Origin: Theristus sp. LFF4_11
Taxonomy: Eukaryota; Nematoda; Chromadorea; Monhysterida; Xyalidae
Assembly (NCBI GenBank): GCA_030248135.1
Contig: JASANC010005452.1
Span: 1 to 23,891, forward strand
DNA: 23,891 nt
Reading direction: 5' to 3'
A program made the position numbers and the translations under genes. Shown piece after piece: positions 1 through 7,300 of the stretch (the stretch's first letter is position 1; each line of letters opens with the position of its first letter). The notes under the pieces were generated by a model. That model did not search any database and had not been told where the DNA came from. It saw nothing but the letters and a program-made list of their open reading frames with translations.

Positions 1-660
1 TGATTTTGCTATTTTTACCCGTTCACCCTAACCTAAGTCAAGCCTTTTTGCAAGTGAAGTAAGATCGAATAAAAAGTATAAAAATTAACGTTTTTTCAAT
101 TACCCGTTTTAAAAAGCTAATGCTTTTTTTACATGTTTACCCTAACATAAGCGAAGCCTTTTTTGTAAAGTGAAAATGGGAAGTTTAGTATTTTGCTAGT
201 TTTACCCGTTCACCCTAACCTAAGTCAAGCCCTTTTGTAAGTGAAGTAAGATCGAATAAAAAGTATAAAAACTAACGTTTTTTTAATTACTCGTTTTAAA
301 AAGCGAATGCTTTTTTACCCGCTTACCCTAACATAAGCCAAGCCTTTTTTGCAAAGGGAAAATGCGAAGTTTATAATTTTGCAAATTTTGCCTGTTCACC
401 CTAACCTAAGTCAAGCCTTTTTGTAAGTGAAGTAAAAATAAAAATATAAAAAACAACGTTTTTTTCAATTACCCGTTTCAAAAAGCTAATGCTTCTTTTA
501 CCCGTTTACCCTAACATAAGCCAAGCCTTTCTTGTAAAGTGAAAATGAATAGCAGAAACAAAAAAAGTGACGTTTTTAAGTCTCGTTTTACAGTCATTGT
601 TCTTTTTACCTGTTTACTCTAACATAACCCAAGCCTTTTGCAATGTGAAAATGAATGGTA
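1..660. repeat. AT-rich satellite-like tandem repeat, ~186-bp period
   Basis: The motif ACCCGTTCACCCTAACCTAA starts near 17, near 204 and, diverged, near 390, a period of about 186 bp. Each unit consists of two related halves of about 90 bp; the second half carries ACCCGTTTACCCTAACATAA. Homopolymer A and T runs fill the rest. No open frame or codon pattern is visible. The CCCTAA strings recall telomeric DNA, but they occur once per half-unit rather than in uninterrupted arrays, so this is an interspersed or satellite repeat. Confidence 0.8.
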
Positions 661-1389
661 AATATAGATATCATAGCGACCCAACTAAAAACTAACTTTT
701 TTTGAAAGACATGAGCAGCAACAATTGCCGTTTGCCCATCGTGCGTTACGTTGAAATTATCGCTCATAACCATGGAGTATCAATTTGAAAAGAGTAGTAT
801 CATGATGACTTTCAGCTATGAAGAGCGGCGCTTTGTTTAAGCAATTTCAAGTGATATTAAAAATAGATTGTGATTGAGATTGAGATGAAGCTTTCTTAAA
901 TAGCAAAATTAGCAAAAAATGAGCGCCAATTCAAAAGTGTGACGGACAGACAAATTGTAAATTTAGTAGTAATAGATAGACTAGCCAATTGACCCGTGCC
1001 TACGGCACGGTTAGCTGATAAATATAATTGTTATTTTTGAGTGGATTTTGATTTTTTGAACCGTGCCCGCCCACGACCCGGATTAAAAATGTATTGCATT
1101 TTGATTTTGAGCTGCTTTAGTCGTTCCCGTTTAAATTATAAAAACAGTCTTCTGATCAAGAACACAATTTCTCTGCTTCCCTTTTAAAATTCCCATTTAA
1201 ATCTTTTTTAATTGCCAATGGTCAATTGCCGTTCCTGTTAAAAATATGAAAATTCAATTAACGTTAATTAAATTGAAACGACAAAAATAACGTTTTGCAT
1301 CCCGATTTTTTAAAACAATTGCAACCCGCTTCCGGTCATCAACTTGTGAACAGAAACAATTGCCATTAATTGTCAATCGCATGTTTAAA
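661..1389. repeat. Non-coding spacer with duplicated tail segment
   Basis: Positions 713-780 (AGCAGCAACAATTGCC onward) and 798-940 recur, diverged, at about 1888-1963 and 2188-2310, so this is the tail of a larger duplicated unit. A short hairpin with arms CCGTGC / GCACGG (994-999 and 1005-1010) sits in the middle. The remaining stretch to 1389 is AT-rich with poly-A and poly-T runs, and I see no gene in it. Confidence 0.6.
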
Positions 1390-2340
1390 TTTGAATAAAA
1401 AATATAAAAACTAACGTTTTTTTATTTACCCGTTTTAAAAAGCTAATGCTTTTTTACCCGTTTACCTAAGCCAAACCTTTTTTGTAAAGTGAAAATGTGA
1501 AGTTTATGATTTTGCTATTTTTACCCGTTCACCATAACCTAAGTCAAGCCTTTTTGTAAGTTAAGTAAGATTGAATAAAAAATACAAAAATTAACGTTTT
1601 TTTCATAAAAAAATACCCGTTTTAAAAAGCTAATGCTTCTTTTACCCGGTTACCCTAACATAAGCCAAACCTTTTTTCAAAAGTGAAAATGAATAGAAGA
1701 AACAAAAAAGTGACGTTTATAATTTCGTTTTGCAGTCATTGCTTCTTTTTACCCGTTTACCCCAACATGACCCAAACATTTTGCAAAGTGAAAATGAATG
1801 GTAAATACCATTTCGACCCAATTAAAAAACTAACTTTTTTCAAAGACGGTTTTGTTACATCTTTCGCAGTCGCTCGTCAAGTTTTGAGCAGCAACAATTG
1901 CCAGTTGCCCATCGAGCGTTACGGTGAAATTATCGCTCATAACCGTGGAGTATCAATTTGAAAATGAAACATGGAGTATCAATTTCAATGAAATTTACTT
2001 GTTTTGAATCCAAAGTCCAAAGTGTCGATGTGCGTTTTGTAACCCAATTTTTAATTAAAAACAAAAAAGTTCAAACTTTTTTCAAAGACGGTTTTGTTAC
2101 ATCTTTTCCTCCCAGTCGATCATCAAGTTTTGATCAGCCACGCTTTCATTTGCCTATGCTGCGCTGAACTGTCTCTGTTGACCAAAGAGTATCATGATGA
2201 CTTCAGCTATGAAGAGCGACGTTTTGAGAAAACAATCTCAACTGGCATTAAAAAAATAAAAATAGGTTAAGGAAATTGAGATGGAGTTTTCTTAAATAGC
2301 AAAAATGAGCGCCAATTCAAATTTCATGAAAATGTGAACA
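1390..2340. repeat. Second, diverged copy of the large repeat unit
   Basis: The ~186-bp satellite unit reappears at about 1390-1690. It is followed in the same order by the segments seen at 548-600 (now about 1691-1740), 713-780 (now 1888-1963) and 798-940 (now about 2188-2310). The changing offset (about 1.14 kb, then 1.18 kb, then 1.39 kb) shows an extra insertion inside this copy near 1964-2187. Short open frames here (1683-1961, 1958-2167) share a TTTTTTCAAAGACGGTTTTG string, which is a nested DNA repeat and not evidence of a protein. Confidence 0.7.
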
Positions 2341-2638
2341 GACTTACTTAATCAGCTCACACAGTAACTATCTTAGTATTATAGATTGCTTTATAGAAAG
2401 ACAGAAACAGTGTTCTGAAACCCGTTTCTTTCTTCGAGGTAGGTTTTTGCGTTTTCATCATGTGAGACGAAGTCAACATGTACATACGAACGTCTGTTTT
2501 TTTCCATTTTTTGTTCTCGTGCATGTTTTATTTTATTCACTTTTACTGTAAGTCACCTATTTATAGCGTAGTAAATAAAAAAACATGAAGAAAAGCGTAT
2601 AATTTCCTATGACGTCTTGAACGAGAGTGGTTTATGTA
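2341..2638. other. AT-rich stretch, no feature seen
   Basis: Low-GC sequence with T runs and a few scattered ATGs. No long frame, splice-bounded exon, inverted repeat or repeat shared with the rest of the window was recognised. Confidence 0.5.
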
Positions 2639-2835
2639 CAATTGCGGTCCGTTAAATGGCTGCCCGAAGAGTAGCAGCCCGACACCTGCTCACTGCGGCC
2701 CGTTCGATCTCGTTCGTGCTAGGGAAAACGTCCGGGCCGCAATTGGTCGGGCCGCAATCGAACGGGCCGCAGTGAGAGGACCGCAACTGGCCAGAATTGG
2801 TCGGGCCGAAATCGAAAAGAGGCTCATTAGTTCAG
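2639..2835. repeat. GC-rich fold-back sequence with GGGCCGCAA repeats
   Basis: Positions 2689-2708 and 2757-2776 form a perfect 20-bp inverted repeat around a 48-bp loop. The motif GGGCCGCAAT recurs near 2734, 2749 and 2764, and AATTGCGGTCC (2639-2649) faces GGACCGCAA near 2778, extending the fold imperfectly. It is a GC island in AT-rich surroundings. A short open frame (2634-2885) is a by-product of the repeated GC-rich units. It could be a piece of a transposon or a structured RNA; the family is not recognised. Confidence 0.6.
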
Positions 2836-3341
2836 CCGTTTTAACGCGGGTGGTTTTTGCTGTTTTGAGAAATATAAAAATTTAAATTCTTTTGAGTTTC
2901 CATCTTGGGGTACGCAACTTTTTTAGCTGGAGGTGTCTTATAAACGGGGTAGGTCTTTCATGAAAGACCTTGCGGTTTTGTTGTTGTGTTGCGGTGCCGC
3001 TGCTAAAATTACTCATCATTCACCAACAACTAAACATCACTACAATGACGTGTTCAGCACATGTGTCGAATGAAACATTTTCCATGGGAAAATATTCACG
3101 TTCTGCTGCGAGTCAGATGATAAAACACTGTTTTTGCCTGTGTATTACGGTAGCTCCTCAACGGTATTCAGTCTTAACGCGACGCCTTCTTAATTCATCA
3201 ATTCACGAGTGACGCCTAGCTAAAATGCCGTACATAAATGCGTTCATAGAAAATGATCAGCGACGGAGAACTTGAGTTTAAGAAACGGTGCTGACGACCA
3301 TCAAGGCTGCAGAGCAAGATCGTGTCAAAAGTAAAACCGAG
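2836..3341. other. Intergenic, no convincing gene
   Basis: The open frame at 2970-3212 has no recognisable domain and no flanking splice signals with a partner. I see nothing else of note before the transposon at 3342. Confidence 0.5.
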
Positions 3342-3801
3342 TACCGTATTACCTCTAATAAACCCCCATGGGGGTTTATTTCTTCAGCGACTTCTGGGGT
3401 GGGGGTTTATTTTTTGGGGGGGGGGCTTTATTTTTGGGGGGGGGGGTATTTGGAAACCATTTTTAGGAGTGGGCAAAATGGCAAAAATACCTTCCATGGC
3501 AGGAAGGAAGTCGCAGAAACTTCTACTCTACACAGAAATTTTCTTTTACAACAGCCTTTTGTAATGAAATTACCATTAACTCATCCATTTGGGGCCTTTG
3601 GTAGCACAATTTCATCATTTTCACTGCAACCAGCCACTGAATTCGCTGGGTATGTGTTTCAAACAGGTTTCAATAATCCCCCATGGGGGATTATTTTTTT
3701 GGGGGGGTGGTTTATTTGGAAACTTGTCGAGGGGCTGGGGTTTATTTTTTTGTGGGGGGGGGGGTAATTTTGGGGGGGGGTTTAATAGAGGTAATACGGT
3801 A
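3342..3801 (+). mobile_element. G-tract MITE (TA-flanked, ~456 bp), uninterrupted copy
   Basis: The ends are inverted repeats: TACCGTATTACCTCTA at 3342-3357 and its exact complement at 3786-3801. Pairing extends to about 26 bp with one mismatch. The outer TA on each side fits a TA target duplication, as in Tc1/mariner-like elements. Inside are two perfect 24-bp palindromes centred on CCCCCATGGGGG (3357-3380 and 3672-3695), each followed by runs of 7-11 G. The middle (3450-3670) is unique sequence. No transposase is present, so it is non-autonomous. A second copy in the opposite orientation lies at 12152-12876. This copy ends about 440 bp upstream of the start codon at 4240. Confidence 0.85.
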
Positions 3802-4239
3802 TGTTTTTGTTGTCAGTTCAAAACTTAAAAACGTGCATGCGGCGCAATAACTATTTTACTTAAGACGTGGTTGTCATGGTGAAAGAACTGGTTAGAATGC
3901 GAAGTGCGAAAGCATGCATGAAAGCCGGTTTTTGCACAAAATTTTGTTTGTCACCGCAGTGTCCAGAAAATGCGTTTTTATGTGTCTGGGATTTTCTTTT
4001 TGCCTTAATCATTTTTTAGGTGAGCCTTGCTTGAAGACACCGTACCGAACGAATCTGCGATGGTGAAAATCACAAGTTTTGTTATGTTTTCAGGCATCTT
4101 GCAAAATCATCGAAATCTGTGTGATAATCACACATCATCAAAAAAATCATCATGTGATTGTGTTTTCGTTGAGATTTTCAAAAAAAGAAACATTTTTGAT
4201 CTGGTCGCGTCAGAAAAACATCAATATCACCTCCAGAAA
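3802..4239 (+). other. Upstream region / probable 5' UTR of the modular secreted protein gene
   Basis: Two possible acceptor or trans-splice sites precede the start codon: ATTTTTTAG ending at 4019 and TATGTTTTCAG ending near 4093. An open frame in phase with the start codon runs from 4027, but its upstream residues are polar and do not resemble an N-terminus. A 15-bp palindrome (GTGTGATAATCACAC, 4119-4133) is present. No TATA box is convincing. Confidence 0.35.
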
Positions 4240-4300
4240 ATGGTGAGCAAGATAATCAACATACTTATTGTTGCCTCAATTGCGACATCAGCTGTGATCG
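4240..4300 (+). CDS. Exon 1: signal peptide
   Basis: It encodes about 20 residues starting MVSKIINILIVASIATSAV, with a lysine near the N-terminus, an Ile/Val/Ala core and small residues at the end, as in a secretory signal. The donor is CG|GTAAGT at 4301, phase 1. This ATG was preferred over in-frame upstream Met codons because it gives a clean signal peptide joined directly to the first Cys-rich module. Confidence 0.7.
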
Positions 4301-7300
4301 GTAAGTTGGATTGAAATGTTCACAAAAAAACAAAATTAATGTCAAATTAGTGTCAAATTAGTGTCAAATTAGTGTCTTTCGTTTGCACCCGACTGGTTTA
4401 TTTTGGAGAGACCGTATGCAAAATTAAAATTCAACGCGTTTTTTAATCTGTTATGCTGAAAAGTCAAAAACAAAGACACCAGCAAACTAAACATCGCGTG
4501 ATCACCAACCAATCAGCTGATTGCCTATCACTTAGAGTTCGACGGTACATGCTTTCATCGACCAACACAGTACGAGAGCGTCACGTTCCTTGTGTGCATG
4601 CAGGTGACTCTCGCTGCTCGCTGGCGCCGCCGTCCCAGCGAGCGCAGCTGTCGTGTGCGCAGCCGCGTGTGTTGACCGTGTGGACGTTCGTCGCCGTGCA
4701 CTACGAGTGTCTCGCGGTAGGACTGAGCATCTGCCCGGACACCAACATCGACGACCTGCTCACTCAGTCGAACGCGTTCCTCAGCTGGGGCGCCTGCAAC
4801 ACGTGCAAGCTCGGTGCGCTGGCTGCATTCGTGCTCGTCAAACCATTTCTCTTTTTTTGTTATTTTACATTGCATAGCGACCGTGTGTTCATGTTCAACG
4901 GAAAGAAGCGTTGTTCTGATGTTCAGAGCCTCACAAAGTTTCCACCGCAGTATTTATTATTTCCGGTTTGATTCGTGAGGAAACCCCGCAGAAAGCAGAA
5001 AAAGTGAAAGCTATAGTAAACGTAATCCTCTAAGTCGTTGAGGCCTTGAATGACTTTTTTGGGGTGAGCGTGTCTGAACGCAAGAATAATGTTGATCAAT
5101 ATTCTGAATTTCCCTTTTTTTACAAAATCATCTCAGTCAGTCAATTTGCAAGCGACACAAAATCAGTCAATTTCCCTTTTTTGTGCAGCCGACGGTCCCG
5201 CATGTGCCGGCAACTCGCAGCCGGCAAAGGACCCGAAAACTGGCCAATTCATGACCTGTGGCCGGGGCAGAGGACGGCAACCGCCCCGCGCGGGCCAAAG
5301 TGGGTCAACACCGGAGCAGCCGGAATGCCCGCGCGGTTACGTCTGCAGAATGGGCGCGTTTTTCGGCTCCTGCTGTCAAGAGGAGAACGAAGGTTGTTGG
5401 ATTTCTTTTTTTTTTTGATTCTTTGTTTTATGAGGTGTAGATAATATGGTTTTTGTTATTGGGAAAACGAAACATTTTGTTTCGTTTTCTCACCGAAATA
5501 AATATCCCAGGATACGGACCAATATTATCAATCAACTAGATTTTGTACGACGCGCGCGTTTCCTGTGAGCATTTTTTAACAAACCCATCCCAGACAGACA
5601 CTGAAGGCAGACAAGTGCTAAAATTTATGCAACAATTTGTTCACACACAAATATTTTGACACGATTGTAAAAAAATAGAAAATAGCTGAAATAATGCGGC
5701 GTATGGAAAGTAACTGGTCTGAATTCCATAGTAAAATTTTACTATGTGACATTGTTTGCAAACAAAGAGATGGGCATTGTTAGCACTACCCATCAATTTT
5801 ACGAATAAATTGCTGGTTGTTTGTTAGCCTTATGTTTTTTGAAACCAGTATTTTTCACATTTTTATTTTGTTAACCTTGAAAATAAAAATTGATGTGCTC
5901 AGCGGCGCACAGAAAAAATCTAATAGCAAAATTTCAAATCATCAGGTCCAGAGATTACTATGGTTCGTTGCTTTTATGTCCAGCTTTTATCGACAAAGGG
6001 GAACTACTGCATTGCGTGGAACTTGGAAGCCAATGTTTTCAAAATAATGGATTGGAGATTTTTGTTTGGCTGGCAGTAAAACTTGCACAAAAAGGCACGA
6101 AAAACGGGGGGTGCAAGTTTTAGATGTTCATCGCGTATGGTCACCGAGTGTTGTACAAGGGTGCAAGGAGCGCACAAAATGTGAATAGAAACAGACGTTC
6201 AGAAACCCAATTGCGTGTGAAATGTACATTGTACTGTGTTCTTTAGTTGGTTCTTTCGTCCTATGTATTCGCTTCATTGTTTGTCCCTTGTAAGGTTGGA
6301 AAAACAATCCGGCATTCTTGAAACGCACACAACTTCCAGTCTGCAACTCGTCTCGCCTTGTTTGACAAGACAAGGAGTAGCCATGTTTTCGGCCATACTG
6401 CACGAACAACACATGTTTCTCGAGATTTCTAAATCTCGGTTGAAGACTTTGAACCGAAAATCCCAAACTCAATGTTTACCCAGTTTATTATCCCCGTGTC
6501 ATTTTTTCAGCGCTATACACGCGCAACTATCTACCGAAATGCAAACTGAACGAGAACAAAGTTGACAGCGCGTTCGTTGGCGATCCGTACCGTATCGAGG
6601 ACAGTGGTGTGCCGTTGGTGCTGCTGGGCACGTCAGTGCAATATTCGCTTCTCCCTTAGGCCGTAAAATTTATCTTGTATACTCGGAAACCCGGTCTCAC
6701 GTCGCCTCTTGCCTGTGCAGATTAGATACATACTGTAACTTGCCCGAACGGGGGAGGCGTTTCGTCATAAAACTCCGGGTACGAAGCAGCACATTTGTCC
6801 CGTGCGGTTCTCAAGAGACTATTTTGTGGTCATTTTGTTGTAATGGCTGGAATCAGGATTTTTGAGGTCTATAAAAAAATCGAAAATTCCAAGGACAAAC
6901 CTTGCTTTGCTCTACCCAGCAGTATATGAGGACAAAAACTGACAACTTTTAAATTTTAAAAATATAAAGTATAATTTTAAAAAATCGTTTTCATCACATT
7001 TCCTTCTGCAGATCCTGTGAGAACAACCACTTCTGTCCGGAGGGCACCCGATGTGTGCAGTCTGAGCTGTTCGCCCACTGTTGCCCGGTTAGCCCGCGAC
7101 CTCCCGCTGTTTTACTCGCCGACCCGAGTGGACCAAGCGTTTTGCGTGAGCCCGCATCTGGCTCGTCAGAGCCCGCTGATCCGGCCTTGAAACCGTCGAC
7201 GTCGGCCACCCCTAAAACGCGGCCATCGCCGTTGCCGCCAGGTGTGTGACGTCGTTGTTTGAGAATGGCGAACTCGGTTTATAACAAAACAATGAGGCAC

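Noticed and set aside
1..660. Telomeric repeat array
   Set aside because: CCCTAAC occurs once per half-unit amid AT-rich spacer, not in contiguous hexamers, and does not match the nematode TTAGGC repeat.
2970..3212. 80-codon + frame with hydrophobic start
   Set aside because: The first residues look slightly like a signal peptide but there is no domain, splice context or codon bias to support it.
3288..3767. 159-codon + frame with Gly/Trp/Phe-rich repeats
   Set aside because: It is a translation of the G-tracts and palindromes of the MITE at 3342-3801; the same repeat reads out in several frames.
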